Of a stretch of 64,000 bases of DNA, positions 37,101 to 47,003 are shown piece after piece. Each line of letters opens with the position of its first letter. Position 1 is the first letter of the stretch. The position numbers and the translations under genes are program-made. This stretch comes from Mytilus edulis (lineage: Eukaryota; Mollusca; Bivalvia; Mytilida; Mytilidae): contig NC_092349.1 in assembly GCF_963676685.1 (NCBI RefSeq), forward strand, positions 82,348,604 to 82,412,603. The letters are read 5' to 3'. The notes under the pieces were generated by a model. It was not told where the DNA came from. It did not search any database and worked only from the letters and a program-made list of their open reading frames with translations.

Positions 37101-39877
37101 AACAAATGTTTAGATGCTTAAATTAGAAGAGTTGTCTCAGAAATTTAGAAGAAACGGATTTAATTAGAACCCTGAACGCAAAGAGAATCCACTAATGTAC
37201 AGCATCTAATTTAAGCTACTTACATAACCGGTTGCTCAATGTGTAGTAAAGTAGAAGGAGATTTTGTGTAAACCCAATGTTTTTTTATACAATTTCAATA
37301 CATTAAGATATTTTTTGTCAATACCTTCATCTAAGTCAAATACAGTTTTCGTTAGATAATTTGATTATTTTTACGAAGTTTTTTTTTCATCAATGAAATA
37401 TGAACATATATTGTAAAGCTGATTCATTTATTTAATTCGGATTGTTATTATAATTATTATTAGGGTTTGATTGTTTGTTGTATGATTTTATTATCGATTT
37501 TTGTATGGAGAATTTTGTTACATTCAAATGGTTTCCACTTAATGTTTTAATCCCGTCTGGTATTCTACGACTATCCACGGAGATGTATTATATCTAGCAC
37601 CAATGTTAAAATATTAAACGTAATTTTTTGAATGTATGAACTGGACTTCATAAACGATAGAGTCATTCATTTATAAAATTAATTAGACCTTGAGGCTGCA
37701 ATCAAAGATGATAGTAGCTAATGGTTGATTCAGATTGTTTTAAATATTTCTTACTTGCTAACAATAAAAAACAAGCTGATAATAAGAAAATATGCCATCT
37801 GTATAACTATATAAAAATGAAAAGAAGAGGTATAAGGTTTGGATGCCAATGAAATAAAATATTCATTAAAGTGCGCATAAAGTGAACGTAAGCATTTATA
37901 TGCAACCGTACCACTTTCAAAAATAAATTTTAAAAAAACCATACCATTAAGTTGGCTTTCGTGTATCCCGAACAGAAAAATATGGAACAATTCAGTTTAG
38001 TAAACTAACGAACTAATTCATTACAAAGCAGTTGAAGCAAAACAATTCGATATGCTAAAAATCAAAACCGGGCTGCTACTGATTTTCCATAAAAAAACGC
38101 TGACAACACAATGTTTTGTAATTATCAAGAATACTAGTACTCATTTATTTGATATGTTAATATATCTACTAGTTAATGGCATTATCTTTGTATTTGAAGC
38201 TGATCAACAGATCAAACAAATATTATCCCTTGATATAACTTATAATAATGTACTGAAGATCTGAAAGTGTTTATCATCAACTTGGCAAAACCCTTACTTA
38301 GATCGACTCTTTATCAATGAAAGAATCTGCTGACCCTTCCAAAGGCACATGCAATTGCACCCCGATTTTGTATCGTATTGCGCAGTTTTATTTATATGTA
38401 GTTATCTGTACACGCTGGCTGTCTTATTGGCGCTAATTTTTTGTAATTTTGTTGATTTATATATCTATATGATAATTTATTATGAGAATAAAGTACAATA
38501 TGATTTGCAAATTAGATTTAATAATGTTTCGCTTTTATTGAAATGATGACGTTTTACAGCTACCTGTCTGTTTATTTGTAATCAACTAAATTTGTATTAT
38601 AGATACATTAAAAGCCAATCTTCAGGAAAAAAGGAACAAGAAGAAAGAAGTCAAAAGTAAAAATCTTAAAGGTGAGCAACTTTCCTCAGAGAGAGATTAT
38701 AGAGATGTTCATTCGAAATTTTTCCATATGATACAAACTAACAATAGAGATAATTCGAAAACAAAATATTCCCAAACAGAGCAAAAATTTAAATCATAGT
38801 ATAAACAATCCGCAAAGAATGATATAATGTTTTCCTCTTGTCTCTCGTAACGAAACGGAACGTATGCAAACCAACCTGTATGATAAGCACCTACGTTTTC
38901 ATGTTCTATCAGAAAAGACAATGAAGTAGAACAAAACGAAGGTGTTTTTTTCTGAATATAAGGAATTGACGAATAGGGGGCTTAAGCTTGTGCTAATTTG
39001 TGATAGTTACTGAAGTAAAAATATGATTGAGTTATCGACTTAACAAATGATGTAATAATTTTTTTGTCTATGAAAAAATAACATCAACATTGTGGCGCAC
39101 ACTGAATAACCCGTGTAGCGGATTATTTAAAAGTGTGCACCACTTTGTTTGTGCTATTTCAAATTGACCGACATAATATGACAGTCATTTCTTATAATTT
39201 AATTCTATATCCCATTTTGAACCGTAGCAAACCATGAAATAACGTTGATGTCGTCACGGTCACATGACCAAATAATGTCTATGAGCTGATAAACAAAACA
39301 ACATCGGCCAATCAGAAGACGCGTTACATCCAAAATTGATTTATTTAAAAAATAGATCTATTATAACACTTGATTGACGGTTTAAATGATTTAATACGGA
39401 TTGTGCTCCTACATCTCACTCCTGCAGCAACTCGCAAAAAGTCAATCAGACCTCAGAACCAGTTCATCTCTGTACATTTTTTTATGGACGCATGTCGTTT
39501 GTTGCTCAATAGTCATTCTATGTTTCAATTGATTAACGAAGACACTGTAAGTTTTTAAAAGTATGCATTGTATCAAATACAAACACAACATTATGTATGC
39601 ATTTATGACTTTAATGATATTAACGTCGTTCTGTCAAGAACTCCTTCCTTTGTTAGCTTTGCTATTAAATAAAATTAAATTTTATATACTATGTTTGTCA
39701 GACGCGCTTTTCTGGATTGCTTAATCAATAACACTCAAATTTGATAGAACATATGAAAGTTAGATTATTTTTCTTTTAAGATGTTTTTATACTTTCCCAT
39801 GCATCTGCAATATTTTATGTTTAGTTCTATTTTTATTGTTTTGATAATACATATGTTCTATTTCAGAGAAAGTCTGA
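25945..39877 (+). CDS. Gene A: receptor-like single-pass membrane protein (nine exons, ~361 aa)
   Basis: Product not recognised; function unknown. The model joins 25945-26047, 27643-27932, 28600-28753, 29141-29383, 33184-33276 (or a donor 9 or 18 nt later), 34073-34141, 36489-36542, 38603-38671 and 39867-39877. All introns are GT-AG and the phases chain without a stop. Residues 1-23 form a weak signal peptide. Residues 35-182 form a six-cysteine ectodomain with four N-glycosylation sequons; the spacing of PPC, GMCF, PCG and LRC with beta-like hydrophobic strands recalls a CUB fold, tentatively. Residues 183-263 hold a C-x-C-x4-C-x2-C cluster and an Asp/Asn-rich stalk. About 266-288 is a membrane segment, followed by a basic and acidic tail without a recognised signalling motif. 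The start is supported by gene B, whose first exon has the same 34 codons. Exons 7-9 lack a counterpart in gene B and are less certain. A possible poly(A) signal AATAAA lies at 40096-40101. Confidence 0.72.
26048..27642 (+). other. Gene A intron 1 with an internal duplication
   Basis: Two diverged direct copies of a ~140 bp block lie at about 26809-26940 and 27049-27170 (GAAAATGACTTTG, AGTCATAATACC, TTGATA, AAAACAAATC). A 52 bp fragment of the ACGCGCGTCTGG repeat is at 26461-26512, and a reverse fragment is at 27326-27420 (CCAGACGCGCGTTATTCTAC). Confidence 0.6.
27643..27932 (+). CDS. Gene A exon 2: ectodomain, first part
   Basis: 290 nt, acceptor CTGTTTTGCAG, donor ATG|GTAGGT, phase 1 in and 0 out. 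It holds cysteines in SMCGV, DPPCS, GMCF and LPCGK and sequons NTS, NSS, NDT and NRS. By hand count it is about 56% identical to gene B exon 2, with all four cysteines and the lengths conserved. Confidence 0.85.
28161..28191. repeat. TA microsatellite
   Basis: About fifteen TA repeats in intron 2 of gene A. Confidence 0.95.
28600..28753 (+). CDS. Gene A exon 3: ectodomain, second part
   Basis: 154 nt, phase 0 in and 1 out, acceptor TTTTTTCAG, donor G|GTAAGA. It contains LRCDYKQDF, EFCWEK and MLEILFYSP. About 78% identical to gene B exon 3 by hand count, so it is more conserved than exon 2. Confidence 0.85.
29141..29383 (+). CDS. Gene A exon 4: Cys cluster and stalk
   Basis: 243 nt, phase 1 both ends, acceptor CTTTTTTTAG, donor G|GTAAGT. 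It holds SHCNCNDPNCRTCKP, the conserved HDMYIEFLDRVIAIG block and an Asp/Asn run. Compared with gene B it starts eight codons earlier (AIMMIKYP), because the AG used by gene B is not present here. Confidence 0.78.
29738..29885 (-). repeat. ACGCGCGTCTGG-family fragment in intron 4 of gene A
   Basis: Diverged minus-oriented copy: AGATACCAGGATCGACATTT, GTCAGACACGCGTTTCACC, then AAAGTACGACGTTGA and CTTGAGGACC in the same order as at 50520-50705. Confidence 0.55.
30305..31510. mobile_element. Repeat-like block in intron 4 of gene A
   Basis: It begins with a hairpin (TCTTTCCACTTTTCTGTGGAAAGA, given here only as the arms TCTTTCCAC and GTGGAAAGA) and ends with GGAAAGACC and a second short hairpin (CAATTGTTCTCTGAACAATT). 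The interior repeats phrases such as GATTTGAGGTCCTTGGT (30745-30762 and 31029-31046) and ACCGGAAGT (31189, 31325). Non-coding; likely a large non-autonomous element. Confidence 0.5.
33184..33276 (+). CDS. Gene A exon 5: transmembrane segment
   Basis: It starts after CTTTTTAAG and encodes DLNILLPSLFGSLATV, followed by further hydrophobic residues, WKCF and basic residues. Three in-frame donors 9 nt apart follow AAAAG (exon ends 33276, 33285 or 33294); later ones add GRK and then GKK. Gene B and the relic at 58263 carry the same exon. Confidence 0.75.
33405..33960 (+). repeat. Dispersed repeat (ACAACCCGACCAAGG family) in intron 5 of gene A
   Basis: It shares blocks with 55390-55520, 58490-58860 and 59965-60200: CAACAACCCGACCA, AGCAGATAGCAG, CTCTTCAACGCAGA, CCTCCCCTTTACCTTTAGTC and TTAGGGGTTGAATATTATAC. 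It lies about 130 bp after the membrane exon, as does the copy after the relic exon at 58263. Confidence 0.6.
34073..34141 (+). CDS. Gene A exon 6: acidic tail
   Basis: 69 nt, phase 1 both ends, acceptor ATATTTTCAG, donor G|GTATTT. It encodes ANTEENTEDDASGQSN followed by DSTHSLI. No direct counterpart in gene B; its end resembles the exon-like block a of the left array. Confidence 0.62.
34339..35115. mobile_element. TIR element in intron 6 of gene A
   Basis: The ends ATACTAGTCAACAAAAGAAA... and ...TTTTATTGACTAGTAT are inverted over 29 bp with two mismatches, and both continue into the CGATACACG / CGTGTATCG pair. A TA at each outer edge fits a TA target duplication as made by Tc1/mariner-type elements. 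There is no transposase frame in the 777 bp. Confidence 0.78.
35240..35700 (+). repeat. Dispersed repeat in intron 6 of gene A
   Basis: It contains TACCTGTACCAAGTCAG, TTTGGTGTGTTTGAGCTTTT, GTGTTCCTATTGTTCC and TTTGTGGCCCAGGTTTGTTT, a composite of phrases seen at 4430-4560, 860-1010, 50900-50980, 53420-53640 and 59680-59790. The frame at 35444-35650 is repeat-derived. Confidence 0.55.
35924..36112 (+). pseudogene. Unexplained open frame in intron 6 of gene A
   Basis: A 62-codon frame (begins MTLSGVFETCIWYRDSL, includes SGAGIVTLNVCSTGTDR, ends in TAG) that reads more like real protein than the AT-rich frames around it. No acceptor or donor fits gene A's phases well. It could be a decayed exon or retrocopy fragment, or chance. 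Family not recognised. Confidence 0.25.
36489..36542 (+). CDS. Gene A exon 7: tail
   Basis: 54 nt after TTTGTTTCAG and before GTAAAT, phase 1 both ends. It encodes ENGNTSKIDDNDNTTKLP, the same Asn/Asp/Thr-rich style as exon 6. Confidence 0.55.
36800..36910 (+). repeat. SINE-like repeat fragment in intron 7 of gene A
   Basis: AAAGAAGATGTGGTATGATT, GCCAATGAGACAACTATCC and GTACGGCCTTCAACAACGAG match the family seen at 14515 and 24625. Confidence 0.6.
38603..38671 (+). CDS. Gene A exon 8: basic tail
   Basis: 69 nt after TTGTATTATAG and before G|GTGAGC, phase 1 both ends. It encodes NTLKANLQEKRNKKK followed by EVKSKNLK, strongly basic. Being phase 1-1 it could be skipped without a frame change. 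Confidence 0.55.
38672..39866 (+). other. Gene A intron 8
   Basis: No further exon was found. The minus-strand frame at 38709-38921 and the plus frame at 39370-39558 have no supporting splice context or protein features. Confidence 0.4.
39867..39877 (+). CDS. Gene A exon 9: stop-containing end
   Basis: After CTATTTCAG the phase-1 frame reads EKV and then TGA at 39875-39877. In phase 0 the same exon would read RKSEDDVHVIFQRT then stop, so an unseen phase change upstream would alter the C-terminus. Confidence 0.42.
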
Positions 39878-40379
39878 AGATGATGTGCATGTTATTTTTC
39901 AAAGAACGTAGTGAAAACACAAGTGATGTACATGCAATATTTATCGATTACTGTTGACCAACATTGTATATTAATTGTTTCTTAAATACACTTTTCATGT
40001 CTTTTATATTCTATTTGTACATAAGTCACATAAGAGTTTCATTAAAATCATGCATCGTTTACTTTGAAGTAAAACAATATAAATATATGCCTCAAAATAA
40101 AATTACCAGTACTACTTGTTATGCTAAATAGGTACATTTCGACAATTAATATCTCTCCAGTGATGTTCGATTCTACAATATTAAAAATGTAAAATTTATT
40201 CCCATGATTTTAATTTGCAATACTGAATTAAATGTTGTTCCAATTCTTACCTTTAACGCACCCGTGTGGAATTTAAAGTGATCATACATGACTACACATA
40301 CCTTTAATAATCGGTTGGTTGACCATTAAGGGGTTGGACAGACGATGACAGACATGTTTCGATTGTCGGTATATTATTC

Positions 40380-40660
40380 CTGGTCTGATTAACTCGAAAA
40401 GGATAGCCAAATTAAAATTTTCACCGGGTTATAATTGGGAAGCAGGATCTGCTTACTCTACAAAAAAAAACTCGAGATCATCACCTGTAATTTAGCTTTT
40501 AGTTGTCTGTGCTGTATTTTGTATACTGTTATTTTAATCGATACTATTTTCTTATCTTTTTTGTTATGGCATTGTCAGTTTGTTATCGACTTATGAGTTT
40601 GGATATCCTTTCGGTATCTGCCACCCCTTTTTGTACATTGATATTAAAAATCAGAACTAT
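40380..40660 (+). repeat. Dispersed repeat (GGAGCAGGRTYTGCTTAC family)
   Basis: GAAGCAGGATCTGCTTACTC, GGCATTGTCAGTTTGTTA and TATCCTTTCGGTATCTGCC correspond to the clearer copies at 43475-43700 and 49920-50165. Confidence 0.6.
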
Positions 40661-41539
40661 TTTGCAGTAATAAGGGATCAACCTCACCTTTCAAATACAG
40701 TAATCATACTTAATTTGCACGCAGTGTTTTACTTGATAAAAGGATCTACGATCCTACCAGATATTAAACCTTTGATTTTTCTATTACCTTTTGAACACTA
40801 GGTATGAAATATATTAATACGTCATCTCACGATAAAATCTTATTTTTGTACGATGCATTTGTAGTTGTGTTAGTTTGTTTTACGTTCGCGTATGCTATGT
40901 TACATGTAATTCAATCAGTATAGTAGTTCGTATGATAACACAGTCGATGAAGAAATTACAGAGGTGAAACTAAAATTGAAGCAAATCTTTTTTTTATCTA
41001 AGGCAAAGATATTCCATAACAGCAATCAAATCATGTAGTTGTGCATTTGAACTTCCGATTGTATAACTTAACATTGGACATGTCAAATAATTGGTTCAAT
41101 ACGTTTCTTGTAATCGGTAAGCTTCTATCTTCTATCATAACAATCATCACATGAAACTGAAGCTCAGAAATATGACATGGATTTATCTTTTACCTTGTAT
41201 GCAAGCGTTGCTGAAATATAGATTCACAAAAATTGAAAATTCATAATAGAAATAATCTCTTTGATATGTACTTTTGATTATGACCAACGCTTATTGTCAA
41301 TATCCAGATATCGGTAAACATATGAGGCACACAGTCCCAGAATAAGGGGGAGTGTAAATCATATGTCCCCATTCAAATGCATTGATCGTCCAGAAAAAAA
41401 AAGGACCCAACCCAAAGGATCTGCCACTGCTATATGATAACTGATACAATAACAAAAGTATTTCTTTAAGTTTGGCAAATATTAATCAGATTTCTAATTT
41501 TTTTCCAAGGAATAAATACTCTATGATTACCCAATATAT

Positions 41540-42440
41540 ATTATCTAGTAAATACAAAGTATCTAGTAAGATAATATCCATTAAGTTTTATTCATATAAT
41601 GATTTCATATAATCAACTGAATAATAAAAGAAGTGGATGCAAATTATATAACACATTGTTGTGTTGTTTATATTATGAACAATTTGTTTGTGTGAGCATC
41701 GCTCTCCGTATATCTGATAAGACGCGCGACTTCATCATTTTTTCTATCATTACTTATAGTTATTATATATTTTTAAAGTAATAAATTATTTTTTTCGTTT
41801 TACTTTGTCTTCAATGAATAACTAGATGTAAACCAAGTACATTTATGTGAATCTTATTACAATAGAAATCAGTCAAATTGTTAGTAAAGCTGCTTATAAT
41901 TCATACCAGAACCAACACATTTTTAAGTATAAGATAAATTTAGATTTCAGATTTATCGTTCAAGTATTTAAGCTTGACGACCCTAAATAATCTATGCTTG
42001 CATAATGCATGTTATCTAATAAATACATTGTATCTAGTAAGATAAATGTATATCTATTTAGTCTTCTTCGTATAGTGTTTTCATATAACCAACTGATTAC
42101 TAAAAGGTAGATATATATCATTCAACACATTGTTGTATCTTTTATATTTCAAAACATTCTTCTCAAAACTTGGTTGTGTGATTGTTGATCCCTGTGTACG
42201 TGATAAGACGCTCGACTTCATAGATTTTTTTTCCAGGAATGCATAGGAATATATTTTCATCGTAATCAATTTCTTGTTCAACTTTGTCTGAAAAATTACG
42301 CACTTGGCAGATAAATACCAAGTTAATTGAATTAAAAAGTAAAATCAGAAAAATACTGAACTGCAAAGAAAATTCCTTGAACGTAAGTTAATCTTATTAC
42401 AATAGAAATCAATCAACTGACGTATCTTACGAATTGCTTC
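41540..42440 (+). repeat. Diverged ~450 bp tandem duplication between genes A and B
   Basis: Blocks in 41540-41900 recur in order in 42005-42440: GTATCTAGTAAGATAA, TTTCATATAAYCAACTGA, AACACATTGTTGT, TGATAAGACGC(G/T)CGACTTCAT and AATCTTATTACAATAGAAATCA. No conserved frame. Confidence 0.7.
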
Positions 42441-42839
42441 TAATGTTAGAGTGTATTTTGGTTTTATTCTCAGTGTTTAAATACACAAGAGTACACCACT
42501 AATTTCTTTTGTTATTGATTTTTTGTTAAGACACTTGATACATTCAAAATTAGGTTAAACAGTATAAATCTAAAGACCTAGTCACCATAATGTTTATTGT
42601 AACGTCAATTGATAGTAACATACATACTGATCACCTGATATCATAGAAGTGTATCTCGATCGGTCAAATATTTGTTTTTTTTACATTTCAATGAATGATA
42701 TAGGTATCTAATGAACATCGTTTATTTTACGTAAATTCTGCCAGACTCAACTGATTTTTATATTCTGTTTTGTATATGTTGTACTGTTACACAACTGCCC
42801 AAAGTTATGGGGAATGTTAGCAACTTGAAATAGTTAAAC

Positions 42840-43330
42840 CCACCACATTATGATATGCCTGTCCCAAGTCATGATCCTGTTATTCAGTGGTCGTCTTTTG
42901 TTGCTGTGTTACATATATGATTTTCGTTTATTATTTTAATACAAATACGGTCGTTAGTTTTCTCGTTTGAATTGTTTTACATTGTCATTTCGGGGCCTTC
43001 AATAGCTGACTATGCGGTATGGGTTTAATCATTGTTGAAGGCCTTCAGATGACCTATAGTTGTTAATTTCTGTTTCATTTTGGTCTCTTGTGCAGAGATG
43101 TCTCCTTGGCAAAATCAGGCCACATCTTCTTTTTTTATATTTTTACATATTTGCCGGTTTTCTCGTGTAGATTGTTGTGCATTTGTTTTTTCGAGGCCTT
43201 GCATAGCAGACTACGTGGTTAGGGATTTGCTCATTATTGAAGGATGTACAGTGACGTATAGTCGTTAATGCTGTGTCAATTTATATATAATGGAGAGTTG
43301 TCTCATTGGCAACAATACCACATAGTCTAT
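42840..43330 (-). repeat. SINE-like dispersed repeat, long reverse copy
   Basis: Read on the minus strand it begins ATGTGGTATTGTTGCCAATG (complement of 43300-43322). It contains TTTCGGGGCCTTCAATAGCT and ATGATCCTGTTATTCAGTGG blocks. A partial second copy is joined within it (43090-43270), so it may be two nested copies. The frame at 43080-43268 is repeat-derived. Confidence 0.6.
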
Positions 43331-43474
43331 GTATACCAAGGATTTAGTAGAGAGTCGTCAAAAACAGTCCGAGAAAGTATCATTTGCGCAATACCAAAAG
43401 ATAAGTACATATTATCAACAGAATGAAGACCATTAAGTTTATTAATTTCAAAAATTTGCACTTTATAATATGCC

Positions 43475-43700
43475 ACATGTGGAGCAGGGTCTGCTTACCC
43501 TTCCTGAAAACCTCAGATCACCCCCAGTTTTTGGTAGGTTAAGTGTTGTTAATATTTAGTTTTCTATGTTGTGTTTTCTATACTTTTATTTGTCTGTTTG
43601 TCTTATTTCAGCCATGGCGTTGTCAGATTATTTTCAATCTATGAGTTTGTCCCTCTGGTATCTTACGTCCCTCTTTTATCGATGTTTTGATCTTTTTTAA
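43475..43700 (+). repeat. Dispersed repeat (CCACATGTGGAGCAGG family)
   Basis: It starts GCCACATGTGGAGCAGGGTC and contains AGCCATGGCGTTGTCAG and CCCTCTGGTATCTTACG. It matches 49920-50165 throughout. Confidence 0.65.
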
Positions 43701-46494
43701 AAATCATTTCTTAATGGTGTACCTATTAACACAATGTTTAAATATCTTACTACGGCATTGACTTGATATCCGTTTAAAATGAATGGTTTAAGGGATCAAT
43801 GAGATAAAATGACTCATATCTTAGTTAAAGGCCTTTGTAAATAATATGTCTATGAAATATTTTGTATCTATGAGAGATTTATGTACATTTTGGTTACATA
43901 GAATTCCTGACTACATGTTCTCATCTGTCTATGAAGGAAAATGTAAACGAGAAAATGATAAATCGTCTTTTGTCTTTAATTTTTGTTTTGGTTTTATCGT
44001 TTGAAACTATGATATCCGAATCCAAAAAAAAAATATGGCAATATATTTTGTTTATATTATCTTGGTCATTTACTGCAATACATGTATATACAACACAGTA
44101 TCAAAATTTTAAATATCTACAACCACGATAAACTGTACATGTATTGTCGAAATGAACATAATCAGTGTTTCCGAATCGAAAATGAAAAGCTTTTTTCAGC
44201 TTTGAGTAAAGACAACTGTAGTACACAACCGTTCAAAAGTCGATTGATAGAAAATTATAAACTAAAACCGAGGGAAACACGTCAACTATAAGAGGAAAAG
44301 AACGAAACATCAGAAACACTGAAGTGGAACAAATTATAACGACAATGCAACACACGCAGAAACGAACTATAAGATAACAACTGCCGTTTTCCTGACTTAG
44401 TACTTAACATTTTAAGTAAAAATGGTGAGTTGAACCTGGTTTCGGGGCTAGCCAAACCTTTTATGGCAATGTTAAATATCTTAACTATTAAATGAGAATA
44501 CATCATTGTGTGTGTCGCTTTCCTCCCTTCTGCAATGAATTGATCATCATGCAGCTGTGTCCTATAGTTACCATGCATAGTCGCATTTATAATCCAATCT
44601 TATGATAATTCAGTTTTGGTTATATTTGGGGAAAAATGAAAAAAAAAAGTCCGGGTATTGTTTCCGTCATCAGACCGACTTTTAAGTCGTAAACAAGACT
44701 TCAAGTTTTAGACTTTTTACATGATTTTCATAATAACTTTGAGCTTTCGTAAACGGACTGCTTACCTCTATCATAATTTAAGGGAATATGTGTGCATGTG
44801 GTTGTTGATTTAGAATAGGAAATGTGGTAATAAAAATCAAAGCATTCAAATTAGACACAACTCTGGAAGTGTCCCTTGATTGGCAGAATTTTTTGAAAAT
44901 ACAGATACTGTAAAAATTGTATAGGAGCATTGTTGAGCAAAACAAATTTTGTATATTGTAGAATAGCAAGGCAAATAAACATGCAATAATACTTGATTTT
45001 TCAATATTGAATTTCAGTGTGCAAACAAAAAGTAAAATCACAAAAATAATGAACTTAGAAGAAAATCAATTCGGAAAGTCCATAAATCACATGGCAAAAT
45101 CAAATAACAAAACGCATCAAAAACAAATGATTCCTTACTTGGTACAGGCATTTTCAAATGTAGAAAATGGTAGATTTACCCTCTCACTTTAATGACAGTC
45201 TTATCAACATTGATGCTTTAAATAAACAGACACAATAAATTAAATAGTCAAAATATGGGTACATCAGTCATCATCGTACAATGTATAACAATTTTTAAAG
45301 GAACAATTTAACAGAACACAAAAACATCTACTATCTACGAACACATTCATTATGCTGAGTGTCTGACGTCAGAAAATTTTATACGTCACATAAATTTGTC
45401 GTTCAATGTGCATAAAAACAATTTTTAAATTTACATAGGCAATGTTAGCATACAGGGTTAAACAATCAAAAGTATGTGAGAATTCCACTACGCGATTGAA
45501 TGATTTTGACGTTTGTGGTTCGATGTATATTGTAATTCATAATAGAAAAATATCATAATGGCATATAATAGAATAATATCATACTGACGGGATATTTTTA
45601 AGTAATGTCACGTTAAAAGAACAAAAGAAATACAAAAAGTCGAATATTCAAAACAAACCACCAAAAATGAAAGCCAATACAAACACATTGACGAGATGTA
45701 TAAGTACCGAGCCACGTCAAACGTATATCAAATAAAACCATTTAACAGTAAAAGTAATATTATTAATAGAACAAAGACAAATGAAAGAACTATAAAACAC
45801 GTTGTTAAATGATAAACAACATCAGTACGCAGAATCTATACATCAATATCATCGTGTATTATTTGAATATATGTTTAACATAACGAACATGAAAAAAACA
45901 TATTTAATTTTCTGGCATTTGATGTCTTATCCTGAGACAGAAAAATATGTAACAAAATGTATCCCATTTAAACCAATAGATATTGTTGTATCTCAGCCGC
46001 ATCATAAACCAACCAATCAAAACCTATCTTTGATAAATAACCATTTCAAGATAGTGGGTATATCGACTGAAAATAAATGCTCCGCACCATGATCCGAAAC
46101 AAATACTCGGGGACAGGACATTATTTTTGCGTTATTCTCAGCATGTGTACTATTATTATAATTCTATAATATGAAGAGACTCTCTATATAATATAGCAGT
46201 GATCGCCGTGGAAAAAAGAAGAAACTTAGTTAGATATCTAAAAGGAAATAAACCTCATTATAATATACGTATGTTCATAGTTTACAGAAACGCGAAAATT
46301 ATTTTACAAAAGATTATCCTATAACGGTTTACATAATTTCATCCATGCTCGAAATGCCCGAGATTTCACGGGTGTATTCTAGTAACACACAAATGGCCAT
46401 GTTCTATAGTAGGACAATAAATTCAAGGACATTCGGGACAGACAAATATACAAGTAAACAGTTCGATAGTACATTTCGACATGTGTGTTGTTAT
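43701..46494. other. Intergenic region between genes A and B
   Basis: No supported exon. It holds a reverse copy of the CCAAGTCAGGAAAATGGC repeat at 44300-44470 and another repeat fragment at about 45090-45160 (ATTCCTTACTTGGTACAGGC). The frame at 45802-46092 (96 codons) shows no domain or splice context. Confidence 0.5.
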
Positions 46495-46600
46495 CAAGTG
46501 TACCAGGTTTATAATGTAAACGACAGGCGCGCGTTTCGTCTTCATCGACGCTCAAATCAAAATAGAAATAAAGCCAAACAAGTACAAACTTGAAGAGCGT
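46495..46600 (-). repeat. ACGCGCGTCTGG-family fragment upstream of gene B
   Basis: GTACCAGGTTTATAATGTAA, GGCGCGCGTTTCGTCTTCAT and GCCAAACAAGTACAAACTTG are diagnostic. It lies 300 bp upstream of the gene B start. Confidence 0.65.
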
Positions 46601-46900
46601 TTAAGCTATGTCACTGGTTTCATGCGGGGCGGGTTGTTCATGAAAAGGATTCATCACAAAAGTAATGCTTTGTTTCATTAATGTTTTGCTTTCACTCTAT
46701 CTCCTCTCTTTTTCATAGGCTGTTTGATGGAACGAAAAATTTTAGTTTAACTCCTGTACACATATGATGGATTTCTTTTTCCCTCTGTTTCCTTAGTTTA
46801 TTTTATCACTTCCTCTGTATTATATCAATTGTCAATAAAGATAAAATAATATACCAAAGACATGTTTTACTTTATAGGACAGTTGATGTATCTATTTGAA

Positions 46901-47003
46901 ATGAAACATTGTAGAATAGCAGTAGCAAGTTTTTACTTTAAAACTTTGTTGACTGGTGTGGTTATGATCGCCGAAGACGTTGTATATACTACACATAAAA
47001 ATG
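46901..47003 (+). CDS. Gene B exon 1: signal peptide
   Basis: 34 codons starting MKHCRIAVASFYF and ending YTTHKN plus one base, donor G|GTAAGA. It shares SFYF and YTTHKN with gene A at the same positions. Confidence 0.72.

Noticed and set aside
45802-46092. 96-residue plus frame between genes A and B
   Set aside because: No start context, splice sites or recognisable features; expected by chance in this much sequence.
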